Assembly: GCA_018830645.1 (NCBI GenBank)
Contig: JAHJSA010000089.1
Location: 1-64,000, forward strand
DNA from: Actinomycetota bacterium
Lineage (GTDB): Bacteria; Actinomycetota; Thermoleophilia; RBG-16-64-13
DNA: 64,000 nucleotides
Direction: 5' to 3'
The translations under genes were made by a program, and so were the position numbers. The notes beneath the pieces were generated by a model. That model saw only the letters and a program-made list of their open reading frames with translations. It searched no databases and was not told where the DNA came from. Positions 56,569-64,000 of this stretch are shown one piece after another (within the stretch, counting starts at the first letter, position 1; each line of letters begins with the position of its first letter).

Positions 56569-57347
56569 GGCGACTGCGCACCATAATGGACCCTCCAGAG
56601 GAACAAACCGTGAGCGGGAGCCGTGGGACCGGCGTCCGACCGCGCGGCTCCCTCGAGAAGCAGGGCCACGTCATCCACCGAACGGATACCCCTGCCAACG
56701 TCGACCAGGGTACCGGCGATGGTGCGCACCATGTGCCTCATGAAGGTGTGCGCCCTCACCTCAAGCCACAGCACCGGCCCTCGGGAACGCCAACGGCAAC
56801 GGGTCAAGGTTCGTCGCATCACCACGTGCTGGGTCTCCGTCGGGGTGAAGGCCGTGAAGTCGTGACTGCCCACCATCAACCGGGTGGCGGCCGTCATGGC
56901 CGCGTGGTCGAGCGCCCCCGGCACGTGCCACGAGTACGCCCCCACGAACGGGCTGCGCACTTGCTCGCGCCAAATGAAGTAGCGATAGCTGCGGGCGTGC
57001 ACGTCCCGACGCGCGTCGAACCCGGGGGAGGGTCCCACGCCGGTCACAGCCAAACCCGGGGGGGTCAGCTGGTTGAGCGAGAAGAGGAGCCTGCGGTGGG
57101 CCTCGCCGTCGATCAAACCGCGCTCCTGGAGCACCTCGTCGGGAACGGGGAAGCCGGCCACCTGCCGACGGGCGTGCACACCGGCATCCGTGCGACCGGC
57201 GACGGTCAACGGAACATCGATGCCGAGCACCGTGCGAAGCGCGTCCTGAAGGCTCGCCTCGACGCTGGGCAGGCCGGGCTGCCGCGCCCATCCGTTGAAG
57301 CGACCTCCATCGTATTGCAGGTCGATGCGGTACGCGACCAGGGCCAT
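56565..57347 (-). CDS. truA: tRNA pseudouridine38-40 synthase
   Basis: TruA converts uridines 38-40 of the tRNA anticodon arm to pseudouridine. The 260-residue protein has the catalytic aspartate in VAGRTDAGVHARRQVAGF and the opening YRIDLQYDGGRFNGWARQ, both standard. The closing RHMVRTIAGTLVDVGRG is also standard. ATG 57347 is chosen because the family starts at this point; the frame upstream is the shadow of ecfT. It lies 7 bp after ecfT, in the common rplQ-ecf-truA-rplM order. Confidence 0.96.
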   Translation of the reverse strand: MALVAYRIDLQYDGGRFNGWARQPGLPSVEASLQDALRTVLGIDVPLTVAGRTDAGVHARRQVAGFPVPDEVLQERGLIDGEAHRRLLFSLNQLTPPGLAVTGVGPSPGFDARRDVHARSYRYFIWREQVRSPFVGAYSWHVPGALDHAAMTAATRLMVGSHDFTAFTPTETQHVVMRRTLTRCRWRSRGPVLWLEVRAHTFMRHMVRTIAGTLVDVGRGIRSVDDVALLLEGAARSDAGPTAPAHGLFLWRVHYGAQSP

Positions 57348-57354
57348 CGCCGGC

Positions 57355-58170
57355 TCACACCCCCCACAGACGGCCGACGGAGAGGGCCGCGACGAACCAG
57401 ACGACGAGTGCGACAGAAGCGAGCACATCGCCCGCACCGGCCCTGAGCTCGCGATAGCGGGTCCGACCGACCGCCCCTCGGTAGCAACGGCTCGTCATGG
57501 CCACCGCCAGATCGTCGGCCCGGCGGAAGCTGAGCACGAAGAGGGGCACCACGAGAGGAAGCACCGCGTCCGCCAGCCGGCGGGGATCGCGCACGGAGAG
57601 GTCGGCACCCCGCGCCTTCTGGGCCTTGATGAGATCGTCGAGCTCCCGAAGCAAGGTGGGGATGAAGCGCAGAGCGATGGTCATCATCAGCGCGATCTCG
57701 TGGCTCGGCACGCCCACACGACGGAGCGGGCCGAGAAGCCACTCGATCCCATCCGTGAGCGCAACCGGAGCCGTGGTGAGAGTGAGCGTGGCGCTCGAGA
57801 CGAGCAGTAGCCCCAGCCGCAAGGTGAGGAACCCACCCCGGCTGAGACCCTCTCTCGTGATCGAGAACGGCCCCAGGGCCACCACCGGCTCTCCCGGGAA
57901 GCTGAACGCCTGTATCACGAAGGTGAGAACCAGCAAGAACAGCAGCGGGCGTAGCGAGCGCCACAGGTAGCCGGCGGGCACACCGGCCACCGCCAAAGCG
58001 CCCGCCAACCCGGCGGCGAGCACGCCCACGCCCGCCCACCCCTCGACCGCGAAGAGGGCGACCGCGAAGCCGAGGGTCGCCACCAACTTCGTCCTGGGGT
58101 CGAGCCCGTGAACAGGCGAGCCGCCCGGGATGAACTGACCGATGGGGATAGTGAGCCCCGGGCCGCTCAT
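57355..58170 (-). CDS. ecfT: ECF transporter transmembrane protein EcfT
   Basis: EcfT couples the two ATPases to vitamin-binding S components. The 271-residue protein has about five to six helices and the coupling-helix signatures KAQKARGAD and MTSRCYRG; the second has Cys where ARG motifs usually have Gly or Ala. GLDPRTKLVATLGF near the start is typical. No S component is encoded here, so the module is probably shared (group II). Start ATG 58170 lies in a hairpin fed by two upstream mini-ORFs. Confidence 0.93.
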   Translation of the reverse strand: MSGPGLTIPIGQFIPGGSPVHGLDPRTKLVATLGFAVALFAVEGWAGVGVLAAGLAGALAVAGVPAGYLWRSLRPLLFLLVLTFVIQAFSFPGEPVVALGPFSITREGLSRGGFLTLRLGLLLVSSATLTLTTAPVALTDGIEWLLGPLRRVGVPSHEIALMMTIALRFIPTLLRELDDLIKAQKARGADLSVRDPRRLADAVLPLVVPLFVLSFRRADDLAVAMTSRCYRGAVGRTRYRELRAGAGDVLASVALVVWFVAALSVGRLWGV

Positions 58171-58212
58171 GAGGGGGCGCCCCTCATCAGGGAGCGCCGC
58201 TCATGAGGGGGC
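58162..58212 (-). promoter_or_regulatory. Mini-ORF stop/restart relay between ecfA and ecfT
   Basis: A 17-bp direct repeat (GCCCCCTCATGAGCGGC, minus strand) carries the ecfA stop at one end and the ecfT start at the other, 34 bp apart. In between are two tiny frames. ATG at 58204 overlaps the ecfA stop as ATGA and encodes MSGAP. Its stop overlaps the next ATG as TGATGA, encoding MRGAPS, whose stop overlaps the ecfT ATG as ATGA. A perfect 8-bp stem (58169-58187) also masks the GAGGGG ribosome site. The relay is a reading of the sequence; its use is inferred. Confidence 0.6.
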
Positions 58213-60171
58213 CCTTCTCTCCAGCCACTCGATCAGGCCACTGCCTTCGACCACCGCGTCGGCGGGTCGGGCGCCGAGGCGGCGCGCCACGCGCGCAGCG
58301 AGCGGCGGCCGCAGACCCGCGCGCTCGAGAAGGTCGACGTCCGACAGCACGTGGGCCGAGGGGCCCGTCGCCTCGATGCGTCCCTGCCGCAGAAGGACCA
58401 CTCGGTCGGCAATCTCCGCCACTTCATCCATGTCGTGACTGCTCAGGACGAGGGTACGGGCCCCGAAGGCGCCATCGGCTCGAGCGCGTGAGGCGCCGCC
58501 ATCTTCGGGCATCTCACCCTCGGCGCGCGCACCCTTGGCGCCGCGGGCCGCGGCGCGTCTGCTCGCGGCGCCGCCGGCCGCCCAGACTCCGAGCAACTCC
58601 ATGAGGTGACGCCGAGCCGGCGGATCCAACCCCGCGCCGGGCTCGTCGAGCACCAGCAACCCGGGGTCGAGCGACATGATCCCAGCGAGCGCCACCCTGC
58701 GGCGCTCGCCCATCGAGAGGCCGTGCGGAGCCCGCGGCCCGAACTCCTGCACGTCGAGGCCCACCGCGCTCATGGCCCACTGCACTCGAGCCTCGAGCGC
58801 CCTGCCTTCGACCCCGCGGAGCCGTGGAGCGACGGCGACATCCTCCCACACCGTACCTTTGAAGAGCTGGGCCTCCGGGCGCTGGAAGACCATGCCCACC
58901 TCGCCCGCCATGGGCCGCGCGCCGCCCGACCACTCCCGCACGCCGGCGGTGGGCTTGAGCAACCCAGCGAGGGTCTGGAGGAGCGTGCTCTTGCCCGAGG
59001 CCGTCGCTCCGACGACCGCGGTGATCGATCCTTCCGAGATCACGAGGTCCACGTCCTCCAGGCCTCGACGCTCCAGTGAGGTCCCCCGGTTGTAGACTAC
59101 CGACACACCGCGGAGCGTCACCACCGGCCGCTCCCCGCCGCGCTCCCCATTGGACTCTCCATCGGGCTCCGCGCCGCGCTCTCCACCCGGCCGCAGGCAC
59201 TTTCGCTGCGCCTCCAGCCGGTCGGCCGGTGGGCCCGCGTCCCGGGCTTTCTCGGCTTCGCCGCTCATCGGGTCGCCGGTCGCCGGGGGGGCGCTCCTCG
59301 CATCCCCGACCGCCAAGGGCCTGCTCAGCGCATCGACCAGCTCGTCCTCGGTCAAGGGTGGCTCGGCGCCATCGGCCTCGCCAAGGACCTCCTCGGCGAG
59401 GGCCATCGCCGGTGGCGCGCCCAGTGGCAACCCCGCGAAGGCTCTCCGCGAGAAGAAGTGGCGGGCGACGCCGAGGTACGCTCGTCGCCCACGATCGAGC
59501 GCGAGCAGCCGATCGGCCACGAGAGCCTCGCCCATGTGCTGTGTGATCATGAGCACGGCCACACCTCTTCGCGTGAGGCCGCGCACGAAATCCAGTACCT
59601 CCTCTCGACCGGCGGCGTCGAGCATCGAGGTTGGTTCGTCGAGCACGAGCAACGTGGGCTCGAGCACGAGGACTCCGGCCAGCGCAAGGCGCTGCTTCTG
59701 ACCCCCGGAGAGCAGGTGGGGCTCCGTGCTCTCCTCGCCCGTGAGGCCGACCACCTCGAGCACCTCCGCCACCCTCCGGCGCATCTCTTCGCGAGTCACC
59801 CCCAGGTTCTCGAGGCCGAAGGCCACGTCGTCTTCGACGCTCGCGCCCACGATCTGGTCTTCCGGGTCTTGGAAGAGCAGGCCGACGCGCGAGCGGATGT
59901 CCCAAAGAGAATCGAGGTCGGACGTGCTTCGGCCATCGACGAGCACCTCTCCCGATCCGGGAGCAAGAAGCCCGTTGCACAGGCGCGCAAGGGTGCTCTT
60001 ACCCGAACCGTTGCCCCCCACAAGAGCCAGCAACTCGCCGCGCCCGACCTCGAAGTCGAGCCCGTCCAGCGCAAGAGGCCGGTCGTCCCGATATCGGAAG
60101 GACACCCCCCTAAAGCACAGCGCCGGGACCACGAGGGTCCCGGCGCCGACAGTCTCCTGGGCTATAGTCAC
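58201..60171 (-). CDS. Fused ECF transporter ATPases (EcfA-EcfA')
   Basis: The 656-residue protein contains two complete ABC ATPases in one chain. The first (about 18-240) has GGNGSGKST, FQDPEDQIVGASVEDDVAFG, LSGGQKQR and VLDEPTSMLD. The second (about 345-600) has GATASGKST, FQRPEAQLF, LSMGERRR and VLDEPGAGLD. A charged linker of roughly 80 residues joins them. The second domain carries about 40 extra Ala/Arg/Gly-rich residues between its D-loop and the switch histidine (LSSHD). GTG 60171 with GAGGG upstream sets the start, 10 bp after rplQ. Confidence 0.93.
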   Translation of the reverse strand: MTIAQETVGAGTLVVPALCFRGVSFRYRDDRPLALDGLDFEVGRGELLALVGGNGSGKSTLARLCNGLLAPGSGEVLVDGRSTSDLDSLWDIRSRVGLLFQDPEDQIVGASVEDDVAFGLENLGVTREEMRRRVAEVLEVVGLTGEESTEPHLLSGGQKQRLALAGVLVLEPTLLVLDEPTSMLDAAGREEVLDFVRGLTRRGVAVLMITQHMGEALVADRLLALDRGRRAYLGVARHFFSRRAFAGLPLGAPPAMALAEEVLGEADGAEPPLTEDELVDALSRPLAVGDARSAPPATGDPMSGEAEKARDAGPPADRLEAQRKCLRPGGERGAEPDGESNGERGGERPVVTLRGVSVVYNRGTSLERRGLEDVDLVISEGSITAVVGATASGKSTLLQTLAGLLKPTAGVREWSGGARPMAGEVGMVFQRPEAQLFKGTVWEDVAVAPRLRGVEGRALEARVQWAMSAVGLDVQEFGPRAPHGLSMGERRRVALAGIMSLDPGLLVLDEPGAGLDPPARRHLMELLGVWAAGGAASRRAAARGAKGARAEGEMPEDGGASRARADGAFGARTLVLSSHDMDEVAEIADRVVLLRQGRIEATGPSAHVLSDVDLLERAGLRPPLAARVARRLGARPADAVVEGSGLIEWLERRAPS

Positions 60172-60181
60172 CCGAGCCCTC

Positions 60182-60532
60182 TCAGACGAGCTCCAGATAG
60201 ACCATCTCTGCTGCATCGCCGGCCCGCGGGCCGAGCTTCAGGATGCGCGTGTAGCCACCCTGGCGCTCCGCGTAACGCGGCGCGATGTCGTTGAACAACG
60301 CGTACGAGATCTTCTTGTTCCTCAGCATGCTGATGGCCGTCCGCCTGGAGTGCAGATCGCCGGCCTTGCCCATGGTGATCGCCTTCTCGACAAGGGGCTT
60401 GACCTCTTTGGCTTTCGCCTCGGTGGTCTTCACACGTCCATGCTCGAGCACCGAGCAGGCGAGGTTGGCCAGCATCTGCCGGCGGTGGCTCGGCTGGATG
60501 CCGAACCTCCTCCCTTTCCTCTGATGCCTCAC
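60182..60532 (-). CDS. rplQ: 50S ribosomal protein L17
   Basis: L17 lies by the polypeptide exit tunnel. The 116 residues contain MRHQRKGRRFGIQPSHRRQM, ANLACSVLEHGRVKTTEAKA and the ending GDAAEMVYLELV, all standard. It follows rpoA by one base, closing the ribosomal alpha operon. Confidence 0.98.
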   Translation of the reverse strand: MRHQRKGRRFGIQPSHRRQMLANLACSVLEHGRVKTTEAKAKEVKPLVEKAITMGKAGDLHSRRTAISMLRNKKISYALFNDIAPRYAERQGGYTRILKLGPRAGDAAEMVYLELV

Positions 60533-60533
60533 G

Positions 60534-61478
60534 CTACTCTCCTCTGAGCTTCAGGTCCCGCTCGGCAAGACGCTCACGCACCTCTTCAATGCTCTTCTTG
60601 CCGAAGTTGGGGATGTTCAACAGTTCGGCCTCGGTCCGCACGACCAGATCGGCGACGGTCTCGACGCCCTCACGCTTGAGGCAATTATATGAACGGACGC
60701 CGAGCTCGAGTTCCTCGATGAGCACGTCGTCCAAGCCACCGGACGTGGGCTCCAAGATGCCCAGATATAGGGGCTCCTGGTCGCGCATCACGATGCGGTC
60801 TTCGTCGGCGAAGATGGCGAGCTGATCCATCAGCATGGTCGCGGCCTGCTCGAGGCACATCCTCGGATCGACTGCGCCGTTCGTCTCGACCTCGAGGGTC
60901 AGCTTGTCGAAGTTCTGCCATTGACCGACCCGGGCGGGCTCGACCCTGTACGAGACCCTGGTCACGGGGGAGAAGATCGAATCCACGGGGATCACGCCGA
61001 GGATGGTCTCGTCGCGCTTGTTGTCGTCAGACGAGACGTAGCCCCGCCCGCGACGCACCCAGATCAGCATCTCGAGTCGCGCACCCTCCTCGAGGGTGAC
61101 GATCGGGGCCGCCGGGTTGATGATCTCGAGGTTCGCCGTAGCCGCGATGTCACCGGCGGTCACTTCGCAGGGGCCGTCCTTCACCAGCTCCACGTCGATC
61201 TCATCGTCCTCTCCGTGCAGCACGAAGACGACTTTCTTGAGATTGAGGATGAGGTCGGTGACGTCCTCTTTGACACCTTTGATGGTGGAGAACTCGTGGG
61301 CGACGCCCTCGATCTTCACAGCCGAAGCCGCCGCACCCTCAAGTGAGGAGAGCAGCACCCGGCGCAGGGAGTTCCCAAAGGTGTAGCCGAATCCGCGGTC
61401 AAGCGGTTCCACGACGAACACGCCGTGGTTATCGGTCACCTGCTCCATCGTAATCTTGGGAGAATGGAAGTCTAGCAA
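60534..61478 (-). CDS. rpoA: RNA polymerase alpha subunit
   Basis: Alpha dimerises to nucleate RNA polymerase assembly. The 314-residue protein has the N-terminal domain (GYTFGNSLRRVLLSSLEGAA, residues 31-50; NLKKVVFVLHGE) and the C-terminal domain, where ELGVRSYNCLKREGVETVADL holds the UP-element-binding arginine, followed by IPNFGKKSIEEVRERL. The start codon follows AGGAGGACTGAT-like sequence. The 68-bp gap to rpsD is larger than its neighbours and could hold a weak promoter. Confidence 0.98.
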   Translation of the reverse strand: MLDFHSPKITMEQVTDNHGVFVVEPLDRGFGYTFGNSLRRVLLSSLEGAAASAVKIEGVAHEFSTIKGVKEDVTDLILNLKKVVFVLHGEDDEIDVELVKDGPCEVTAGDIAATANLEIINPAAPIVTLEEGARLEMLIWVRRGRGYVSSDDNKRDETILGVIPVDSIFSPVTRVSYRVEPARVGQWQNFDKLTLEVETNGAVDPRMCLEQAATMLMDQLAIFADEDRIVMRDQEPLYLGILEPTSGGLDDVLIEELELGVRSYNCLKREGVETVADLVVRTEAELLNIPNFGKKSIEEVRERLAERDLKLRGE

Positions 61479-61546
61479 TCAGTCCTCCTGGTCCACGTTC
61501 GGCGGTTCGTCCGCGTCACGCGGTCATCAATTCCTAGCCGGCCTCT

Positions 61547-62173
61547 TTACTTCGAGTACAACTCGATGATGAGCTGTTCCTGCACCGGTGCGTCAATATC
61601 GGCCCGTTCAGGAAGGCGCAGCACCTTGCCTGTCAGGTTGTCATGGTCGGCCTGCAGCCAGGCGGGTACCGCCGCGGTGAGGTCGGTGGCCTCCTCGATC
61701 ACGGCTTTGAGCCCTTCCTTCGTCGCGACAGCGCTGATGATCTGATCAGGCTGCACCCGGTACGAGGGGATATTCACCCGGCGCCCGTCGACGAGGAAAT
61801 GACCGTGAAGGATGAGCTGCCTGGCCTGGCGGCGCGACGCGCCGAACCCGAGCCGGTACACCACGTTGTCGAGGCGTAGCTCGAGCAGCCGAAGCAGGTT
61901 CTCGCCGGTGATGCCGGGCTGGCGATGAGCCGTATGATAGTAGTTGCGGAACTGCTTCTCGAGCAGCCCGTAGTAGCGGCGCGTCTTCTGCTTCTCGCGC
62001 AACTGGAGAAGGTACTCAGAACTCTTGCGGCGGCGTCCGCGGCCGTGTTCCCCCGGCGGGTACGCGCGCCTGTCGACCGCGCACTTGTCGGTGTGGCAGC
62101 GCTCGCCCTTGAGGAAGAGCTTGCCACCTTCACGGCGACACTGCTTGCATTGAGGTGACGTATCTCGTGCCAT
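61547..62173 (-). CDS. rpsD: 30S ribosomal protein S4 (zinc form)
   Basis: S4 nucleates 30S assembly and in many bacteria represses its own operon. The 208-residue protein has the N-terminal zinc cysteines CKQC...CHTDKC (C+ form), [19 protein letters not shown], and the S4 RNA-binding domain [18 protein letters not shown]. Unlike some Gram-positives, where rpsD is apart, it lies within the alpha operon here. Confidence 0.98.
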   Translation of the reverse strand: MARDTSPQCKQCRREGGKLFLKGERCHTDKCAVDRRAYPPGEHGRGRRRKSSEYLLQLREKQKTRRYYGLLEKQFRNYYHTAHRQPGITGENLLRLLELRLDNVVYRLGFGASRRQARQLILHGHFLVDGRRVNIPSYRVQPDQIISAVATKEGLKAVIEEATDLTAAVPAWLQADHDNLTGKVLRLPERADIDAPVQEQLIIELYSK

Positions 62174-62186
62174 GTCTCGCCTCCCC

Positions 62187-62591
62187 CTAGACCCGGCGGC
62201 GCTTCTTGGCGCGGCAACCGTTGTGGGGGATAGGCGTGCAGTCCTTGACTCCCGCCACTTCCAAGCCAGCGGCCTGAAGCGAGCGGATTGCGGTCTCGCG
62301 ACCGCTGCCGGGACCCTTCACGAACACGTCGACCTTCTGCAGGCCGTGCTCCATGCCGGCTCGTGCGGCTTTCTCCGCGGTGACCTGCGCGGCGAACGGA
62401 GTCGACTTACGCGACCCCTTGAACCCCGCGACACCGGCGCTCGCCCAGGAGATGACGTTGCCCTCCTTGTCGGTGAGCGTCACCACTGTGTTGTTGAACG
62501 ATGTCTTGATGTACGCGTTGCCGAGCGCGATGTTCTTGCGCACCTTGCGGCGCCGAACACGCGGCCCTCCACGCTTGACTGGTTTCGCCAT
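62187..62591 (-). CDS. rpsK: 30S ribosomal protein S11
   Basis: S11 lines the mRNA exit cleft. The 134 residues contain [56 protein letters not shown] and the basic end [12 protein letters not shown]. It is complete and of normal length, 13 bp before rpsD. Confidence 0.98.
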   Translation of the reverse strand: MAKPVKRGGPRVRRRKVRKNIALGNAYIKTSFNNTVVTLTDKEGNVISWASAGVAGFKGSRKSTPFAAQVTAEKAARAGMEHGLQKVDVFVKGPGSGRETAIRSLQAAGLEVAGVKDCTPIPHNGCRAKKRRRV

Positions 62592-62639
62592 ATACTTGAC
62601 TCCCGCTGGTACGATTCCGGATCGACGGTCAGACCGTGA

Positions 62640-63014
62640 TCAACGGACCTTCTTCTTGACACCCACGGTGGGCCGGTGACCCTTCCGCACACGCGCATTG
62701 GTCTTCGTGCGCTGCCCGCGGACAGGCATGCCGCGCCGATGGCGGATACCCCGGTAGCACCCGATCTCCATCAGGCGCTTGATGTTCTGGCTGCGCTCGC
62801 GGCGCAGGTCGCCCTCCACGAGCACGTTCTCATCGATATAGGCCCGAAGACGGACCTCTTCATCCTCCGTGAGATCCTTGACGTACGTGTCGGGATCGAT
62901 CCCGACAGCCGCCAGGGCTTGTTTGGAGGTGGTCCGCCCGATGCCGTAGACATAGGTGAGGCCGATCTCCACACGTTTCTCGCGGGGGATCGTGACTCCA
63001 GCGATACGCGCCAT
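62640..63014 (-). CDS. rpsM: 30S ribosomal protein S13
   Basis: S13 forms intersubunit bridges at the head of the 30S particle. The 124-residue protein shows [21 protein letters not shown]-type opening (here cut to its first part), [30 protein letters not shown] and the lysine-rich end. It is 48 bp before rpsK and 14 bp after rpmJ. Confidence 0.98.
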   Translation of the reverse strand: MARIAGVTIPREKRVEIGLTYVYGIGRTTSKQALAAVGIDPDTYVKDLTEDEEVRLRAYIDENVLVEGDLRRERSQNIKRLMEIGCYRGIRHRRGMPVRGQRTKTNARVRKGHRPTVGVKKKVR

Positions 63015-63028
63015 ACTCTACTCCCCGA

Positions 63029-63142
63029 TCAACCCTGCCGCTGCTTGTGACGCGGGTTCTGGCAAATCACCAGCACCGTGCCCTTGCGGCGGATCACTTT
63101 GCACTTCTCGCACATCGGTTTCACCGACGCTCTGACCTTCAT
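63029..63142 (-). CDS. rpmJ: 50S ribosomal protein L36
   Basis: The 37-residue protein [20 protein letters not shown]... carries the L36 zinc ligands CEKC...C...H (Cys11, Cys14, Cys27, His33 spacing). This is the zinc-binding form. ATG 63142 is chosen; the same frame opens at 63211, but the extra 23 residues have no L36 counterpart. It is too short for many gene finders but is clear by motif and by its place between infA and rpsM. Confidence 0.95.
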   Translation of the reverse strand: MKVRASVKPMCEKCKVIRRKGTVLVICQNPRHKQRQG

Positions 63143-63385
63143 AGTCGTCTCAACCCTCTCGAACGGGCGGGCGCGCGTCGGCGCCGCCTTGATACTCGAC
63201 TGGGCACTCATATGGGCCCGTCAGCCTCCATCAAGCAGCCGCATCTCGGGACTTCCCGAGCGGAGACTTCCGGACCTTGCTCAACAGCCTCGGGCTATCG
63301 AGGCCGATTGTTACCACCGCGTCGACGGACCACCAAGGTGACCTTCGGTGGGCGCCGGTCGATCGCTCACCCAGCAAGCGAGCGA
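63143..63385 (-). other. Structured spacer between infA and rpmJ
   Basis: This 243-bp interval is unusually long for a ribosomal operon. On the minus strand it contains a hairpin CTCGGG-AAGT-CCCGAG (63244-63259). It also has a bulged stem at 63330-63351 (CCACC...GGTGG) and repeated GGAAGTC-like motifs. No ORF of note is found. It may be an mRNA leader that senses a ribosomal protein, or a promoter region. Confidence 0.45.
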
Positions 63386-63387
63386 TC
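63361..63387 (-). other. Hairpin at the infA stop
   Basis: An 8-bp perfect stem GATCGCTC/GAGCGATC with an 11-nt loop overlaps the infA stop codon. No T-run follows, so attenuation or mRNA protection is more likely than full termination. Confidence 0.5.
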
Positions 63388-63607
63388 ACTTGTAGCGATA
63401 CGTGATCCTACCGCGGGTCAGATCGTAGGGGGACAACTCGACCTTGACCCTGTCTCCCGGGAGGATACGGATGTAGTGCATGCGCATCTTTCCGGAGATG
63501 TGGGCCAGCAGTTCGTGGTCGTTGTCCAGCTTGACCCGGAATACCGTGTTCGGCAAGGCCTCGAGCACCTCGCCCTCTAGTTCTATCGCGTCGTCTTTAG
63601 GAGACAC
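63386..63607 (-). CDS. infA: Translation initiation factor IF-1
   Basis: IF-1 binds the ribosomal A site during initiation. The 73-residue OB-fold has [23 protein letters not shown] (shown split across its start), [29 protein letters not shown] and the closing [12 protein letters not shown] 63607 gives the standard length; the open frame to 63643 would add 12 basic residues not found in the family. A TGCTAACAT element at 63673-63681 is a possible extended -10. Confidence 0.95.
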   Translation of the reverse strand: MSPKDDAIELEGEVLEALPNTVFRVKLDNDHELLAHISGKMRMHYIRILPGDRVKVELSPYDLTRGRITYRYK

Positions 63608-63714
63608 TTCGCTTACCGCACCTCTTCTCTTTGTTGCAGGCACCCACGACCCGCGTCGGGCACCGATCGTCTATGTTAGCACAAGGGCGGTGTTGCGACC
63701 CTCGTCAAGCCCAC

Positions 63715-64000
63715 TCACGCGGTGAGGATCCGGGGGCCATCAGCCGTGACCGCGACGGTGTGCTCGAAGTGAGCCGAAAGACCGCCGTCCTCGGTGTAGA
63801 TGGACCACGTGTCGGCGCCCACCTCCACCTCGAAACCGCCTGCGTTCACCATGGGCTCGATGGCGAACACCATGCCCTCCGCGATACGGGGCCCGTGTCC
63901 GGCGACGCCGAAATTAGGTATCTGCGGGTCTTCGTGCATCTGCCGGCCCACGCCGTGCCCGACGAGACTGCGCACCACCGAATAACCGCGGGCCTCCACG
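63715..64000 (-). CDS. map: Methionine aminopeptidase, C-terminal part (runs off right edge)
   Basis: The last 95 or so residues of type I methionine aminopeptidase are present. They include [21 protein letters not shown] (metal His), [12 protein letters not shown] (metal Glu) and [11 protein letters not shown] (metal Glu). The enzyme removes N-terminal Met from nascent proteins. The 5' part lies beyond position 64000. It precedes infA, as in the standard secY-adk-map-infA order, which predicts adk and secY further right. Confidence 0.95.
   Translation of the reverse strand, partial: VEARGYSVVRSLVGHGVGRQMHEDPQIPNFGVAGHGPRIAEGMVFAIEPMVNAGGFEVEVGADTWSIYTEDGGLSAHFEHTVAVTADGPRILTA

Noticed and set aside
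63143-63211. 23-residue N-terminal extension of L36
   Set aside because: L36 is about 37 residues throughout bacteria and the extension has no similarity.

Overview
The window is a dense, GC-rich bacterial chromosome segment made almost entirely of housekeeping genes. Apart from guaB near the left edge, every convincing gene lies on the minus strand, so the natural reading order runs from position 64000 to position 1. Frequent GTG and TTG starts, ATGA/GTGA/TTGA gene overlaps, -10 boxes close to start codons, ThyX instead of ThyA, a LytR-CpsA-Psr wall ligase and 7TM-HD PgpH suggest a Gram-positive type, high-GC lineage. A deep-branching actinomycetote (Coriobacteriia- or Thermoleophilia-like) is my best guess; this is inferred from gene order and style, and no 16S gene is present to test it. 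I saw no tRNA, rRNA or CRISPR array.

Right to left in transcription order: (1) 64000-55600: the end of map, then infA, rpmJ, rpsM, rpsK, rpsD, rpoA, rplQ (alpha operon), followed by a single-chain ECF ATPase, ecfT, truA, and rplM-rpsI from their own promoter, ending at a strong hairpin. (2) 55600-45550: a cell-wall and amino-sugar block with an ornithine-racemase-like protein, glmM, glmS, a three-domain AcpS-NnrE-NnrD fusion, a CBS protein, alr, a small membrane protein and a CCA-adding-type nucleotidyltransferase. A 57-codon remnant of a flavin reductase follows, then rpmE. (3) 45530-37778: thyX, tdk, a DUF1385 protein, prfA, prmC, rpiB, glyA, upp and a dCMP deaminase, covering dTMP supply, termination-factor maturation and one-carbon metabolism. 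(4) 37781-29263: a WecA/TagO-type glycosyltransferase, then the complete F-type ATP synthase operon behind a near-consensus promoter.

(5) 29181-20193: murA, the LCP wall ligase, an S-adenosylhomocysteine/methylthioadenosine block (a divergent purine nucleoside phosphorylase-like protein, ahcY, mtnA), a sugar nucleotidyltransferase, comF and hpf. (6) 20160-11967: secA, prfB with its programmed +1 frameshift, ftsE, ftsX, an EnvC/PcsB-like M23 peptidase and a CtpA-like S41 protease, which together look like a division and septal wall-hydrolysis module. (7) 11918-2021: rsmE, a HIT protein, yqeY, phoH, pgpH, ybeY, a fused lipid kinase/phosphatase, cdd, a GNAT acetyltransferase, era, deoC and recO, a widely conserved ribosome-maturation and RNA cluster. 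(8) 1-1903: the first codons of an ISAzo13-like transposase at the edge, a doubtful small membrane ORF, and forward-facing guaB.

I found no wholly new multi-gene system. The unusual points are gene fusions (kinase-phosphatase, AcpS-NnrE-NnrD, EcfA-EcfA'), a PNP-like protein without a visible phosphate loop beside ahcY/mtnA, an apparent stop-restart relay of two mini-ORFs between ecfA and ecfT, short in-frame tandem repeats inside era, prmC and the DUF1385 gene, a GNRA hairpin just after atpE, and several promoters placed almost on the start codon.
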